Shown here piece after piece: positions 32,659-41,705 of a stretch of DNA of 64,000 bases. Position 1 is the stretch's first letter; each line of letters begins with the position of its first letter. The notes beneath the pieces are model-generated. The model saw nothing but the letters and a program-made list of their open reading frames with translations, did no database searches and was not told the DNA's origin. The DNA lies in the NCBI GenBank assembly GCA_009699865.1, contig WLNJ01000001.1, forward strand, positions 78,214-142,213, read 5' to 3'. A program made the translations under genes and the position numbers. The DNA is from Actinomycetota bacterium (GTDB taxonomy: Bacteria; Actinomycetota; Thermoleophilia; Solirubrobacterales; Solirubrobacteraceae).

Positions 32659-35246
32659 TTGGCATCAAGCCAGTTCGGGCCGAATCCGGAATCCACCACA
32701 AGCGGCGGATCCAGCTCATAGGCGGCGATCATTGCCGCCGAAGCGAGCTGGGCAACCTCCTCCGCCTCAGCCTTGGGGGCTTCAAGCAAGAGTTCATCGT
32801 GTACCTGCAGGAGGAGCCGTGCCTTAAGTTGACCAGCATCCAGGGCTTCAGCGCAGCGGAGCATCCCCAACTTCATGATGTCCGCAGCAGTCCCCTGCAC
32901 CACAGTGTTAACCGCAAGCCGGGCGCCTAACTGACGCACTTGGGGATTACGGGCCCGCAGTTCGGGGATAGGACGGCGTCGGCCAAGCAATGTTTCGGCG
33001 TAGCCCTTTGTCTCCGCAACAACAACAGCCGAATCCATGTAGTCCTTGAGCGCTGGGAAGCCCGCGAAGTACCTCTCGATGAACTCTTTGGCTTCCGACT
33101 GAGGGATGTCAAGCCTGTCGGCAAGACCGAAGGCAGACAGCCCGTAGACAATCCCGTAGTTGATCATCTTCGCTTTAGTGCGCATGGCGCCATCAACACT
33201 GCCCTTATCGATGCCAAACACTTCAGCTGCCGTTGCCGTGTGGACATCATCTCCCTCACGGAAGATCTGCTTCAGGGCCTTGTCATCAGCAAGGTGGGCA
33301 AGGATTCTAAGCTCGACTTGGGAGTAATCACAGGAGACTAGAACCGAGTCTTCTGGCGCGACAAAGCACGCTCGGATTTCCTTGCCGCGGGAGGTCCGCA
33401 CCGGGATGTTTTGCAGATTGGGGTCGGTTGATGAAAGCCGGCCGGTCGCAGTCGCCGCCTGATTGAAGGTCGTATGGATGCGCCCATCAACAGGGCTGAC
33501 AAGCTTGGGGAGAGCGTCGAGGTAGGTGGAGATCAACTTCGTTGTCTCCCGCCACTCCTCAATGAGAGGAACTATCGGATGTTCAGACCTAATTGACTGA
33601 AGTACCCGCGCATCAGTTGAGTAGCCGGTCTTGCCCTTGCGGCCCTTTGTAAGCCCGAGCTTCTCGAAGAGGATCCCCCCAACCTGTTGTGGGGATCCAA
33701 CGCTGAACTCCTCTCCTGCCAGCTCGTGGATCTGCTTCTCAACATCAGCGGCCGCCTTCCTGATCCGCTTGGCAATCGTCTCGAGGGCTTCGATGTCGAG
33801 CAGCACGCCCACCCGCTCCATCTCACGAAGGACAGAGATCGCCGGGATCTCAACATCACGAAAAAGCGGGGTCAGCTCAAGCTCACTTAGCTTCGGTCGC
33901 TGGACCGCAGCAAGAGCGTACGTACAGGTGACCGCCGCGACAAGCTCATCATCACTGGCAGCAGAGATCCCGGCCTCCGCGGACAGCTCATCCAGCGCAT
34001 ACCCGCGCCGCGCGGGGTCAAGCAGGTGCGCTGCGATCATCGTGTCGTGATCAACCTGGGCTGGCACCCAGCCCAAGCTCTTGGCGTCATGACTGATGAT
34101 GGGACGGTCACCCAAGGCAACAACCAGCTCCTCAACATCACCTACTGGCCCGGTCAGGACAGACTTGCCATCAGCCGTCACCGCGAAGCGGACTCCAGTG
34201 TCGTCCGCAAAGAGCGCTCCCTCAGGAGGCTCATCACCCGAAACAGTGATGGCAAGTGGGCCATCGCCAAATGTGGCCGCTTCTAAGGCCGTCCCTTCCG
34301 TCACTCGGGGCTTGACAACCGCCACCGTCGCGCTCACTGCCACTGGCTCATCGGGCCCTGACTCAACCCCCAGATAGCGCTCGAGGCGCTTGAGCGGCTC
34401 TCTCAGCTCCCATCGCCTGAAGGTCTCTCTCAGCAAATCGGCATCCGGTGGTCCGCTCGGTGCATCAGATGGCGCCAGGTCGAGCGGGAGATCCCTCTGA
34501 GCTGTGGCAATGTCACGGCACATACGCGCGACATCAGCGTGCTCGCGGATCGCCTCTTGCCGCTTGGGACCCTTCACTTCGTCTACATGGTCAATGACTG
34601 CCTCAAGCGAGCCGTATTGAGCAAGCAGAGCCGAGGCGGTCTTCTCTCCTACCCCCGGGACACCGGGCAGGTTGTCTGAGCTGTCCCCCTTTAGACCGAT
34701 CAAGTCAGCAACGAGCTCGGGTCCGACTCCGTAGCGCTCAAGAACTGTCGCTGCGTCATAAGCCTTCACGTCGCTCACACCGCGCCCTGTGGTCACGACG
34801 GTCACTAGGTCGTCCACAAGTTGCAGCGCATCGCGATCACCAGTCACGATCGTGACGTGGATCCCCTCCTTCTTGGCCCGCTCGGCGAGAGTTGCGATCA
34901 CATCATCAGCCTCACAGCCCTCCACGGCGGCATTGAGATGGCCGAATGCAGAGCAAAGTCCTTCTAGGTGTGGCCACTGCTCCTTGAGGAGATCGGGGCG
35001 TGAGATCCGTCCTGCTTTGTATTCCGGGTAGATCTCGCGGCGTCCACTGTGCCCTTTATCCCAAGCGACAATGGTTGGTCGGAACCCGTAGTCGGTGATT
35101 AACCGGGTCAGCATTTGGGCGAATCCGAGGATCGCATTTGTCGGCTCGCCCTTGGATGTCGCGATCGTCTCGGGGAGCGCGTAAAACGCCCGGTAGGCCA
35201 GTGAGCTTCCGTCGATCAGAACCAGTTCGCGCTTTTCTTCACCCAT
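32655..35246 (-). CDS. polA: DNA polymerase I
   Basis: The ATG at 35246 (863 residues) fits the family; a start 22 codons earlier is open but adds an Arg/Gly-rich leader. The 5'-nuclease domain (about 1-290: VLIDGSSLAYRAFYAL, EGCEADDVIATLA, TGDRDALQL, GLKGDSSDNLPGVPGVGEKTA) is intact. The middle domain lacks the acidic residues of a proofreading 3'-5' exonuclease (see findings). The polymerase domain is complete, with DYSQVELRILAHL (motif A), RTKAKMINYGIVYGLSAFGLA (motif B region) and VHDELLLEAP (motif C). It acts in lagging-strand processing and repair. Three membrane-protein genes are coupled to its 3' end. Confidence 0.97.
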   Translation of the reverse strand: MGEEKRELVLIDGSSLAYRAFYALPETIATSKGEPTNAILGFAQMLTRLITDYGFRPTIVAWDKGHSGRREIYPEYKAGRISRPDLLKEQWPHLEGLCSAFGHLNAAVEGCEADDVIATLAERAKKEGIHVTIVTGDRDALQLVDDLVTVVTTGRGVSDVKAYDAATVLERYGVGPELVADLIGLKGDSSDNLPGVPGVGEKTASALLAQYGSLEAVIDHVDEVKGPKRQEAIREHADVARMCRDIATAQRDLPLDLAPSDAPSGPPDADLLRETFRRWELREPLKRLERYLGVESGPDEPVAVSATVAVVKPRVTEGTALEAATFGDGPLAITVSGDEPPEGALFADDTGVRFAVTADGKSVLTGPVGDVEELVVALGDRPIISHDAKSLGWVPAQVDHDTMIAAHLLDPARRGYALDELSAEAGISAASDDELVAAVTCTYALAAVQRPKLSELELTPLFRDVEIPAISVLREMERVGVLLDIEALETIAKRIRKAAADVEKQIHELAGEEFSVGSPQQVGGILFEKLGLTKGRKGKTGYSTDARVLQSIRSEHPIVPLIEEWRETTKLISTYLDALPKLVSPVDGRIHTTFNQAATATGRLSSTDPNLQNIPVRTSRGKEIRACFVAPEDSVLVSCDYSQVELRILAHLADDKALKQIFREGDDVHTATAAEVFGIDKGSVDGAMRTKAKMINYGIVYGLSAFGLADRLDIPQSEAKEFIERYFAGFPALKDYMDSAVVVAETKGYAETLLGRRRPIPELRARNPQVRQLGARLAVNTVVQGTAADIMKLGMLRCAEALDAGQLKARLLLQVHDELLLEAPKAEAEEVAQLASAAMIAAYELDPPLVVDSGFGPNWLDAK

Positions 35247-35382
35247 TGCCGGAGACGCTACCGTCGCCGGCGGCCGCCCGCCGCGCACGCCTCGATGATC
35301 CACGCCGACCAACGGCTGCGTATGATCGGTGTCCCTTCGGCATCGGCTATTCGAGCCTGCCTCTCAGTCCACCCGAGAAGAC
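35247..35382 (+). promoter_or_regulatory. Divergent region polA / malic enzyme; candidate -10
   Basis: These 136 bases separate the polA and malic-enzyme starts. TATGAT at 35321-35326 is a good -10 match on the plus strand, which would give a leader of about 50 bases for the malic-enzyme mRNA. No -35 of quality was found. The first 50 bases are very GC-rich. Confidence 0.35.
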
Positions 35383-36849
35383 ATGACTACAACAAGCGCC
35401 CAATACACATTGACCATCCGAGTCGAACTGCTCCATCACCCGGGCATGCTTGGCCATGTCACCACTGCCATCGGAGCCGCCGGCGGCACCATTGGAGCAG
35501 TCGATCTTGTCGAGGTCGACGGAGACATCACCCTCCGCGATATCAGCGTGATGGCCTCGGACCGCAACCACTGGTCCCGGATTCTTGAAGCCATTGACGG
35601 CGTCGAGGGATCACGAGTCATCGACACCACCGATCGGACATTCCTCATGCATGTTGGAGGAAAGATCGAGCAGCACAACCGCTTCCCGGTCAAGACCCGT
35701 GACGACCTTTCAATGGCCTACACGCCTGGCGTGGCCAGAGTTTGCAAGGCAATCCACGACGATCCCGACAAGGCTTTCCAGTACACAATCAAGCGCAACA
35801 CGGTTGCAATTGTTTCTGACGGAACCGCTGTGCTTGGACTCGGCGACATTGGCCCTCGCGCCGCAATGCCCGTCATGGAAGGCAAGGCTGTTCTCCTCAA
35901 GGAGTTTGCTGGCGTCGACGGATTCCCAATCTGCCTAGACACAACGGATGTCGAAGAGATCATCGCGACAGTAAGGGCAATCTCACCGACTTTTGGTGGG
36001 ATCAACCTGGAGGACATCTCAGCCCCCCGCTGCTTTGAGATCGAAGACAGGCTCCGCGCAGAGCTCGACATCCCCGTATTTCATGATGACCAGCACGGCA
36101 CCGCTGTCGTCGTCCTCGCCGCCCTGATGAACGCGGCAAAGCTGCTTGACAAGGAACTGAGTGACATGAAGGCCCTTGTCGTCGGCCTCGGCGCCGCAGG
36201 CGTTGCGGTCACAAAGATGCTGATCGCTGGTGGCCTCACAGACATCATCGGCTGCGACTCCCAAGGCGCCGTCCACACAGAGCGCGCTGACTATGTTGAC
36301 GGCTCGATGCCGCCAATCAAGCGCTGGTATGCCGAAACCACAAATCCGGCCCACCTGAGCGGCGGGCCTGCCGATGTCATCGAAGGCTGCGACCTCTTCA
36401 TTGGCCTCTCCGGTGCCAAGGTCATGGCCCCAGAGGCCCTGAAAAAGATGGCCGACGACGCAATTGTCTTCGCTATGGCAAATCCCGATCCCGAGATTGC
36501 CCCAGAAGAGGCAGAGAAGTACGTCAAGATCGTCGCTACTGGTCGCTCGGACTATCCCAACCAGATCAACAACGTTCTCTGCTTCCCCGGGATGTTCCGC
36601 GGAGCACTCGACGTCCGCGCTAGCGACATCACGGAGGGCATGAAGCTCGCCGCAGCCGAGGCAATCGCGGCGATTGTCAAGCCTGAGGAGCTCGCGTCTT
36701 GCTACATAATTCCATCTGTATTCAACCGTGAGGTCGCGCCAGCCGTAGCAGAGGCAGTGGCCCGCGAAGCACGCGCCTCCGGACACGCCGTAGCCGGGAA
36801 CGAACTCGGCTTCGCGCAGTCCGACTCAGACCAACTGCACGCCAGCTAG
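35383..36849 (+). CDS. NAD(P)-dependent malic enzyme with N-terminal ACT domain
   Basis: The enzyme decarboxylates malate oxidatively to pyruvate. The ATG at 35383 (488 residues) is preferred. Residues 6-85 (YTLTIRVELLHHPGMLGHVTTAIGAAGG...) form an ACT domain, usually an amino-acid-sensing module, so the activity may be allosterically set. The catalytic part has the short bacterial form: MAYTPGVARVCKAI, the lysine/aspartate stretch VLGLGDIGPRAAMPVMEGKA, DIPVFHDDQHGTA (metal-binding Asp) and a Rossmann VVGLGAAGVAV. FALANPDPEI-like FAMANPDPEI and the FPGMFRGALD motif end it. It stands before the epimerase at 36881 by 31 bases, probably co-transcribed. Confidence 0.94.
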   Translation: MTTTSAQYTLTIRVELLHHPGMLGHVTTAIGAAGGTIGAVDLVEVDGDITLRDISVMASDRNHWSRILEAIDGVEGSRVIDTTDRTFLMHVGGKIEQHNRFPVKTRDDLSMAYTPGVARVCKAIHDDPDKAFQYTIKRNTVAIVSDGTAVLGLGDIGPRAAMPVMEGKAVLLKEFAGVDGFPICLDTTDVEEIIATVRAISPTFGGINLEDISAPRCFEIEDRLRAELDIPVFHDDQHGTAVVVLAALMNAAKLLDKELSDMKALVVGLGAAGVAVTKMLIAGGLTDIIGCDSQGAVHTERADYVDGSMPPIKRWYAETTNPAHLSGGPADVIEGCDLFIGLSGAKVMAPEALKKMADDAIVFAMANPDPEIAPEEAEKYVKIVATGRSDYPNQINNVLCFPGMFRGALDVRASDITEGMKLAAAEAIAAIVKPEELASCYIIPSVFNREVAPAVAEAVAREARASGHAVAGNELGFAQSDSDQLHAS

Positions 36850-36880
36850 AAGACTGGCGGGCGAAGGGAGCCCCCAGAAC

Positions 36881-37789
36881 ATGAAGATCACCGTCACAGG
36901 AGCCACAGGCATGATTGGCCGGAAGCTGGTTGCCGAGCTCAAACAGCGAGGCGACGACGTCACCGTCCTTTCGCGCAATCCCGAAGCCGCCGAAGCTGCC
37001 CTTGGAGTCAAAGCCGTCGCTTGGAACCCAGAATCCGAGCAGGCACCTGTTGCTGTTATCTCGCACTCCGAGGCCGTCATCCATCTCGCGGGCGAATCTG
37101 TTGCCCAGCGCTGGACCGTCAAGGCAAAGGCGGGAATCCGCTCCTCGCGAGTTGATGGAACCGCCAACCTTGTTGCCGCAATGCGCCAGGCAGATGTCAA
37201 GCCCCGGGTCTTCATCAGCGGCTCAGCTGTTGGTTGGTACGGGCCGCGCGACGCATCCCCCGTCACGGAGGGTTCAAGCCCTGGTGAGGATTTTCTTGCC
37301 CAAGTCTGCGTTGATTGGGAAACCGCCGCACAGGAGGCAGTTGAGCTTGGTATTCGGACCGTAATCCTGCGTACCGGAGTCGTATTGAGCTCAAACGGTG
37401 GAGCGCTCTCCCGCATGCTTCCGCCCTTCAAGGCCGGAGTTGGAGGCCCCGTTGCTGGGGGGAAGCAGATGGTCCCTTGGATTCACATCGACGACATTGT
37501 GGGTTTGATTCTGGCGTCGCTTGACGGTGACGAGCGCTGGTCTGGAGTATTCAATGCCACGGCTCCCCACCCCGCTTCCAATACGGAGCTCTCTAAAACC
37601 CTTGGGCGGGTTCTGCGCCGGCCGGCCTTCGCTCCCGTCCCAGCCTTTGCGATCAAGGCTATGTACGGAGAGATGGCTCAGATCGTTACTACCGGACAGA
37701 ACGCAGTCCCAGTCCGTGCCACCGAGCTAGGCTTTCGGTGGACGCAGCCGGAGCTAGAAAGCGCCCTCCGTCAACTGCTTTCGCGCTGA
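36881..37789 (+). CDS. TIGR01777 family SDR (YfcH/SulA-like epimerase)
   Basis: This 302-residue extended SDR has TGATGMIGRKLV (6-17), the family-specific AVIHLAGESVAQRWT, IRSSRVDGTANLV, FISGSAVGWYGPR (equivalent of the YxxxK region, with the Tyr retained) and PWIHIDDIVGLI. A C-terminal DUF1731-type ending follows (FAPVPAFAIKAMYGEMA...LLTTGQNAVP-like). TIGR01777 proteins are common and often annotated as nucleoside-diphosphate-sugar epimerases, but their true substrate is mostly unknown. It follows the malic-enzyme gene on the plus strand and ends three bases short of the convergent lipoprotein gene. Confidence 0.92.
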   Translation: MKITVTGATGMIGRKLVAELKQRGDDVTVLSRNPEAAEAALGVKAVAWNPESEQAPVAVISHSEAVIHLAGESVAQRWTVKAKAGIRSSRVDGTANLVAAMRQADVKPRVFISGSAVGWYGPRDASPVTEGSSPGEDFLAQVCVDWETAAQEAVELGIRTVILRTGVVLSSNGGALSRMLPPFKAGVGGPVAGGKQMVPWIHIDDIVGLILASLDGDERWSGVFNATAPHPASNTELSKTLGRVLRRPAFAPVPAFAIKAMYGEMAQIVTTGQNAVPVRATELGFRWTQPELESALRQLLSR

Positions 37790-37792
37790 AGT

Positions 37793-39067
37793 TCAGCCGG
37801 CCTGATTTCCAGCCGCTGGGCGTGGCGTTGGCCTAGGCGCTCGTAGTTGCTTGGCGAAGATGATCCGGCCACGACTGATGCGGTATTGCCCATAGGAGTT
37901 GACTGTCGTGTCGCCCCTCCTCAGGACCCTATAAGCCCCTAGAACCTTGCTCACGTGCCGATGCCCAACGGCGCAAGCAATGATTGATGAACGGTTGGGA
38001 AAACCCTTAACCAGACGAGTCTGACTAAGGCATCCCAGGGCCAACTCGGCTGCGGCATAGCCCGACACGACGGCCGGAGCAACCAGCGAGCCGCCCACAG
38101 TTGAGAGCCGGTCAATCAAGTACCGGCCGGCCCTCGGATAGAGCCCGGGATCACCGAGGGTGCCCACCAATGTGACCCGCCTTCCGAGGGCGTTGGAAAT
38201 CCCGCCCCACCTCGGATCACTGATCGAACGGTTGATCAAGGCATCCGGGAGAAGGATCTCGGACTTTGGATTCGCCCTAGCGGCGTCTGTGATGACCCTG
38301 ACTGCGTCCTTCCCCGGCTCTCCCGCATAGAAGATGCAAGCAGCTCTAACTGAATGGACCTGCGCTCGGTAGGCGTCATCCCTGGGTTGCACTGTGGCCG
38401 TGGCGGTAACCGGAAGACCACGCGCTCCCGCCTCAAAGGTGACGATCTCTCCCAGTCCAGCTCCGTAGATAGAGCCATCGTTTAGGACTGCGAGGGAATC
38501 GCACCGTCGTCCCTTCGCTAACTCAACCGTCAGGGCCCCCTGCATGCCGTCCCTAGCTACTAGCCTGACCAGTGTGCGGCGGCCGGTGGGGAAGTACTGG
38601 TAAGGCTCGCCCGGCCCAGCGCCAACCCCTCCGACAGTAAGTCCCTCCGCCGTGGACGAAGGAGTGAGCTGAAGTACCCCAGCCTGATTGAGGATGGGCA
38701 GAGCAACAGCGGTTCCACCCGATTCAACCTCCCCGATATAGGCAAAAGTAGTCGCGTCAAGAGTCGCGCGGCGGGCGTTCTCAGCCGCGACACCGGCGTC
38801 CCAACCCGTGCCACCCACCGCCGAGCTGTCTAGAGCCACATAGTGAACGCGGTAGGTTCGCTCCCTCTTGCTCAGGTCATAGACTGCGCCGCGAATAGCC
38901 CTCTCGACCAACCGCGATTGCAGACGCTGGGGTCCCCTGTGGGCCATGCTTGACCAGAGCGTCACAACATGCCGAGTGTCCTTTGGTGGTTTGACATCCC
39001 CTCCACCGCACCCAGCTGCCACTAATACAAAGAGGATTATTAGGGCCCCGACCGCACGATGCTTCAC
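37793..39067 (-). CDS. LivK-like periplasmic-binding lipoprotein, copy B
   Basis: The frame is open to 39340, but the GTG at 39067 starts a classical lipoprotein signal (KHRAVGALIILFVLVAAGC, lipobox near Cys20) and overlaps the upstream stop as GTGA. The 424-residue product has two lobes of a type 1 periplasmic-binding fold: a first-lobe end with AFIGEVESGGTAVALPIL and NQAGVLQLTPSS, then LAVLNDGSIYGAGLGEIV and IFYAGEPGKDAVRVI. These resemble branched-amino-acid receptors. No permease or ATPase genes are near. It may be a sensor, a scavenging receptor for a distant transporter, or a structural lipoprotein. Confidence 0.85.
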   Translation of the reverse strand: MKHRAVGALIILFVLVAAGCGGGDVKPPKDTRHVVTLWSSMAHRGPQRLQSRLVERAIRGAVYDLSKRERTYRVHYVALDSSAVGGTGWDAGVAAENARRATLDATTFAYIGEVESGGTAVALPILNQAGVLQLTPSSTAEGLTVGGVGAGPGEPYQYFPTGRRTLVRLVARDGMQGALTVELAKGRRCDSLAVLNDGSIYGAGLGEIVTFEAGARGLPVTATATVQPRDDAYRAQVHSVRAACIFYAGEPGKDAVRVITDAARANPKSEILLPDALINRSISDPRWGGISNALGRRVTLVGTLGDPGLYPRAGRYLIDRLSTVGGSLVAPAVVSGYAAAELALGCLSQTRLVKGFPNRSSIIACAVGHRHVSKVLGAYRVLRRGDTTVNSYGQYRISRGRIIFAKQLRAPRPTPRPAAGNQAG

Positions 39068-40308
39068 GGCAGAACCCCGACAAAGACGGGTCCGCCTGGC
39101 GCTGCTTTCCAGGCCCCAACAGGAGCCGTAGGCCAGTTGCCAGCAGCGTCTAGCCGGATAGGGCCAAGAAGTGAGTTGACAGTCCTGACCCTCCTCAGCT
39201 CGTCCGTGACCCTCAGCCGTAGGGCGTCCAAGCTCGGGATCGGATGCTCCCCAGCGTGCCTCGCGCTGCTGAGGGCACGCAATACAGCCTTCATGGCGGC
39301 CGCTCCGCGCAGCGCACCCGGAGTAGGAAGCCACCCCCACTCCTCCTTAAACAGCTTCTCGAGCCTCGCTCCCTGACTGCCCTGCAGCGCGGAGGGAAGG
39401 GCGCCTGAGTAGCCAATTGTCCCACCAGTGACCGCTGGGAGCGATTGGAGGAACCCGGGTGGAACTGCTGGGCCGGTCACCATCAGCTGCTCAGCTCTGC
39501 TGTCCTTAATCGTGGACCAGAAGGAAGCCTGCGCCACACCTGGGGATCCAGTCCAGATGATCGCTTGCGCTCTCAATGTGTCTGCCTCTGCGGCAATCCC
39601 CTCCCAATCTGCGTTGCCAGCCGGGACCGACTCATGTCCAACAAGCGTGATCCCAGAGCGCGGTGCAAGCTGCTCGACGGCCGAGGAGTAGGAGTCCCCC
39701 GCAGTATCTCCCCCATCGACGGTGAGGACACGGGTGATCCCCCGCCGCCTCAAGTCCGAGAGCATCTTTCCAGCAATCGCGATGTCTGTTGAAGCCGTCC
39801 TCGCGAAAGTCACACCGAAGGTTGCTATCGCTGGGTAGTACTTGATTGGGGCTCCTGGAAAGGCTGGGTCAGCCTGCGTGAAGGGAAGCCCTGAGGCTGA
39901 TGGGGAAACCGCAATCACCCCAACTTCATTGAGCCTCGGAAGCTCGACTGCGAGGGTGTCGGAGTCAATCCCACCAACCCACGCAACAACTGGACTGCCT
40001 GACTCCAATGCATCAGACACGAGGGACGCAACGTGTTCAGGATTGAATCCCTCGGCACTTGGGTCGGACTCGTCTAGAACCGCAAGCCGAATGCTGTCGG
40101 GTCCCGACTCGGGAAGTCCCTCTGCTTTCAGCTGCATTCGCGCAGCACGCACCGTGTCGCGGCCAAGCGGCCCATCGGGTCCTTGAAGCGGGGCCGCAAG
40201 GACAATCGTGGTCCGCGAGTCAGGAACCTTGGACTGCCCCTCATCTCCGCAGCCGGCTAGTGCAACGATGAAGACGGCGAAAATGGGTAAGTGAGAAGTT
40301 GCGCGCAT
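39064..40308 (-). CDS. LivK-like periplasmic-binding lipoprotein, copy A
   Basis: This 414-residue lipoprotein has the N-terminal signal MRATSHLPIFAVFIVALAGC (lipobox LAGC, Cys20), then the type 1 binding-protein fold. The N-lobe has TTIVLAAPLQGPDGPLGRDTVRAARM and VVAWVGGIDSDTLAVELPRLNEVGVIAVSPSASG. The C-lobe has RVLTVDGGDTAGDSYSSAVEQL and AIIWTGSPGVAQASFW. It is a divergent tandem relative of the downstream gene, to which it is coupled. Both should sit on the outer face of the cytoplasmic membrane. The ligand is unknown; no transporter genes are linked. Confidence 0.87.
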   Translation of the reverse strand: MRATSHLPIFAVFIVALAGCGDEGQSKVPDSRTTIVLAAPLQGPDGPLGRDTVRAARMQLKAEGLPESGPDSIRLAVLDESDPSAEGFNPEHVASLVSDALESGSPVVAWVGGIDSDTLAVELPRLNEVGVIAVSPSASGLPFTQADPAFPGAPIKYYPAIATFGVTFARTASTDIAIAGKMLSDLRRRGITRVLTVDGGDTAGDSYSSAVEQLAPRSGITLVGHESVPAGNADWEGIAAEADTLRAQAIIWTGSPGVAQASFWSTIKDSRAEQLMVTGPAVPPGFLQSLPAVTGGTIGYSGALPSALQGSQGARLEKLFKEEWGWLPTPGALRGAAAMKAVLRALSSARHAGEHPIPSLDALRLRVTDELRRVRTVNSLLGPIRLDAAGNWPTAPVGAWKAAPGGPVFVGVLP

Positions 40309-40365
40309 CGGAGAGGATCCAAGTCTAAGCCCGGGCAGGGGCTCACGTAGGGTACGCTCGCCCAG

Positions 40366-40731
40366 ATGCGCACACCAATCGCTCTAACAGTTGTCATCTC
40401 AGCTGCCATCGTCGGCTGCGGTCCGGGCCCAGGAGCCACTCCTGGCGGCTCCCTCACGCCCGCCCAGCACACAGCGAGACTTGCCCTGATCACCGACAAC
40501 GCCAAGTTGAATGATCGGGAGCTAGCTCACCTTTGCCCCGCCGCATACCCTGCTGATGTCCTTGATGACCTTAAGAAGTACGGCTACGACCGACAGAAGA
40601 TCACAGTCAAACGGTTTACGTCCGCCCAGCTCGCACAGGCCCTCTCCGCGCGCTGCGGCAAGCCAGTACCGCTCGGTCAGCCGGTAGCTAAGAAGCCGGC
40701 GTCCAAACAGCCAGCTACTAAGACCAAGTAG
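40366..40731 (+). CDS. Small lipoprotein of unknown function
   Basis: This 121-residue protein starts with a short signal (MRTPIALTVVISAAIVGC, lipobox IVGC at Cys18) and a Gly/Pro linker. A compact domain of about 70 residues follows, with two cysteines (Cys57, in LAHLCPAAYP, and a second in ALSARCGKPV) that may pair. The tail is Lys/Ala/Pro-rich. Helical segments such as ADVLDDLKKYGYDRQKITVKRF and FTSAQLAQALSARC recall small secreted helical domains, but I know no family. It lies opposite the LivK-like pair, 57 bases from it, and may share its regulatory region. Confidence 0.72.
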   Translation: MRTPIALTVVISAAIVGCGPGPGATPGGSLTPAQHTARLALITDNAKLNDRELAHLCPAAYPADVLDDLKKYGYDRQKITVKRFTSAQLAQALSARCGKPVPLGQPVAKKPASKQPATKTK

Positions 40732-40735
40732 TCGG

Positions 40736-40918
40736 TCAGTCGCCGGGAGGCGTCTGATTGCCCGGCAGGTTAGGCAAGATCGCCTTAAGCGTTGCTGAGA
40801 TCAAGACGATCAAAACAACCAGCATGAAGGCATCGAAGCCCTTCACGTTAAGCGACCAGAGCACTAGCCAAAGGCAAACTGCTCCGAATGTGGCTGCTGC
40901 CATTCCCATTCTTGGCAT
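40736..40918 (-). CDS. Small two-helix membrane protein downstream of trpA
   Basis: This 60-residue protein has two predicted membrane helices (about 6-24 and 28-48) separated by a short polar loop, then a Pro/Asn/Gly-rich tail. Its start lies one base after the trpA stop region, on the same strand, so it would be the last gene of the trp cluster. I recognise no family. Its shortness makes it a weaker call, but the coherent hydrophobic pattern and operon position support it. It converges with the lipoprotein gene, four bases apart. Confidence 0.55.
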   Translation of the reverse strand: MPRMGMAAATFGAVCLWLVLWSLNVKGFDAFMLVVLIVLISATLKAILPNLPGNQTPPGD

Positions 40919-40919
40919 G

Positions 40920-41705
40920 CTAGCGGAGTGAGTCCGCGAACCCCTTGACGACGAGTCCCACCGCTGTGGAGGGATCAGCTGCCGTTGCTGCTTCTCGGAT
41001 CAGTCGGCTACCAATGATTACTCCTTCAGCACCTGCGTCAGCAGTGCTTGACGCCTGCTCAGGAGTGGAGATCCCGAACCCAACGGCCACGGGGACTGAT
41101 GTATTAGCGCGTGCCCGCTCGACCACCGCGTCAATTCCAGCAGCAGGACCACTGCGCTCACCAGTCGTGCCGGCGACCGAAACTGTGTAGAGGAAGCCAC
41201 GGGCCCGCGCGCCAATCTCTGCGAGTCGGGAATCGGGGGTTGTCGGTGCGACCAGCGGGACTAGTGCAAGCCCGTGCGCGTCGAGCGCCGCTAGGGCCTC
41301 CGGGGCCTCCTCAAGGGGAAGATCAGGACAGATCAACCCGCTGACGCCTGCCTCTACTAGTTCAGCTGCAAATGCCTCCCAGCCCATCGAGAGCACAAGG
41401 TTGGCGTAACACATGACAACGGTGGGAACCGCCTCGGATACAGCTTTGGCGACTCGAAGCGAGGCCTGCACTGTCGCGCCATTTCGCAAAGCTTGAGTTG
41501 CAGCCTCGTGAATTACGGGGCCGTCGGCAAGGGGGTCGCTGTACGGGATGCCAACCTCCACTAGGTCAGCTCCGTTAGCGGCACACGATAAGCCGATTGC
41601 TATTGACGTTTCCTCATCGGGAAAACAGGCCATCATGTAGGGCATCAGCGCCGCGCGGCCCGTGCGCTGCTCAAAAGCTGCCCCAATTCGCTCGCAGCCA
41701 GTCAT
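40920..41705 (-). CDS. trpA: Tryptophan synthase alpha chain
   Basis: TrpA cleaves indole-3-glycerol phosphate and passes indole to TrpB. The 261-residue barrel shows [16 protein letters not shown], the catalytic Glu in [20 protein letters not shown] with the Asp in [16 protein letters not shown], and the phosphate-binding [11 protein letters not shown] and VIIGSRLIR. It overlaps trpB by four bases (41702-41705). The trpF-trpB-trpA order, with short overlaps throughout, gives coordinated translation. No deviations from the family were found. Confidence 0.97.
   Translation of the reverse strand: MTGCERIGAAFEQRTGRAALMPYMMACFPDEETSIAIGLSCAANGADLVEVGIPYSDPLADGPVIHEAATQALRNGATVQASLRVAKAVSEAVPTVVMCYANLVLSMGWEAFAAELVEAGVSGLICPDLPLEEAPEALAALDAHGLALVPLVAPTTPDSRLAEIGARARGFLYTVSVAGTTGERSGPAAGIDAVVERARANTSVPVAVGFGISTPEQASSTADAGAEGVIIGSRLIREAATAADPSTAVGLVVKGFADSLR

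Noticed and set aside
36019..36786. A 255-codon open frame on the minus strand within the malic-enzyme gene
   Set aside because: It is antisense to a fully conserved gene, is Cys/His-rich in an atypical way and resembles no family.
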